Below, one piece after another: positions 61,740 through 61,901 of a DNA stretch of 61,901 nucleotides (its first letter is position 1; every line of letters starts with the position of its first letter). The stretch covers positions 1-61,901 of the forward strand of contig JAFLRT010000003.1 of assembly GCA_022511295.1 (NCBI GenBank), in the 5' to 3' direction. Source of the DNA: Alistipes sp. (GTDB lineage: Bacteria; Bacteroidota; Bacteroidia; Bacteroidales; Rikenellaceae). The position numbers and the translations under genes were made by a program. The notes beneath the pieces are model-generated. The model ran no database searches. It saw only the letters and a program-made list of their open reading frames with translations, and had not been told where the DNA came from.

Positions 61740-61901
61740 TTACTGCTCGTCTATCTTCGAAGATGCGTAAGACACCTTCAGTGCATTCGCACGACGCAAC
61801 TCCTGCTTGACGTCGGTTATAATACCCATCTTGGTACCCTCGTCAGCCTTGATGCAGACCGTCATCATCGAACGGTCGGCCTCGGACATCTGGTCGCGCT
61901 C
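61740..61901 (-). CDS. exbD: ExbD/TolR-family protein, C-terminal part
   Basis: The last 53 codons are visible; the gene continues past the window. The segment SMMTVCIKADEGTKMGIITD and then VKQELRRANALKVSY matches the periplasmic domain of Bacteroidota ExbD proteins of the TonB energy-transduction complex. It ends SSKIDEQ. The 5' part with the membrane segment is not in the window. Confidence 0.75.
   Translation of the reverse strand, partial: ERDQMSEADRSMMTVCIKADEGTKMGIITDVKQELRRANALKVSYASSKIDEQ

Overview
The window looks like chromosomal sequence from a Bacteroidota gut commensal, most probably an Alistipes-like member of the Rikenellaceae. The genus is an inference from overall gene character; the phylum rests on firmer signs. 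These are -7 boxes of the form TAnnTTTG with a TTG about 20 bases upstream, BACON-domain and fimbrillin-like lipoproteins, TamL, DUF3078 and DUF4254 proteins, an Rpb6-like omega subunit and a BamD-rpoZ-coaBC-recN operon. No rRNA, tRNA, insertion sequence, integrase, phage gene or CRISPR array was seen.

Layout. 1-2802 is a plus-strand operon: the C-terminal part of an M60-like peptidase, a small beta-barrel protein, a lipoprotein and RdgB. 3006-5610 holds two surface lipoproteins. 5953-20636 is mixed housekeeping (rnhB, an AraC regulator, deoC, tamL, dapF, an alpha/beta hydrolase, a S41 protease, nfo, a GT9 glycosyltransferase with DUF4254). 21050-37308 is a run of plus-strand genes: a GH73 hydrolase, a DPP-IV-like S9 peptidase, superoxide dismutase, a SUI1 factor, a large HExxH/beta-barrel protein, PBP1A, asd and the bamD-rpoZ-coaBC-recN operon. 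37457-51615 is a long minus-strand cluster: rlmD, an MBL hydrolase, trmD, a two-component pair, a kinase / VWA / pseudokinase cassette, trxB, rnz, a TrmH-type methylase, pdxA, thrS and infC. 52891-61901 is also minus strand: exbD, cdd, a RluA-type synthase, dtd, a BACON-nuclease lipoprotein, a YhcC radical SAM protein, YitT, priA, comF and apt.

The two most interesting things are these. First, the three-gene cassette at 43899-46995 encodes an apparently active protein kinase with a C-terminal WG repeat, a VWA protein with an intact MIDAS, and a degenerate kinase-like protein with WG repeats. The VWA gene has its own promoter and an 18-base palindrome in its leader. The cassette resembles a reduced TerY-type VWA/kinase signalling module without its PP2C phosphatase. 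Second, the intergenic DNA carries several layers of repeats. There are six copies of a double-hairpin element, all on the same strand; two copies of a 75-base GC-rich palindromic element; three related terminators; and at least six short tandem repeats in which the last unit contains a gene's stop codon (rnhB, rnz, apt, comF, priA, the GH73 gene, and weaker cases).

Most of the chromosome shown is ordinary housekeeping: cell-wall and lysine synthesis (dapF, asd, PBP1A), translation (thrS, infC, trmD, rlmD, dtd), DNA repair (nfo, recN, priA), envelope biogenesis (tamL, bamD) and nucleotide salvage (apt, cdd, deoC, rdgB).
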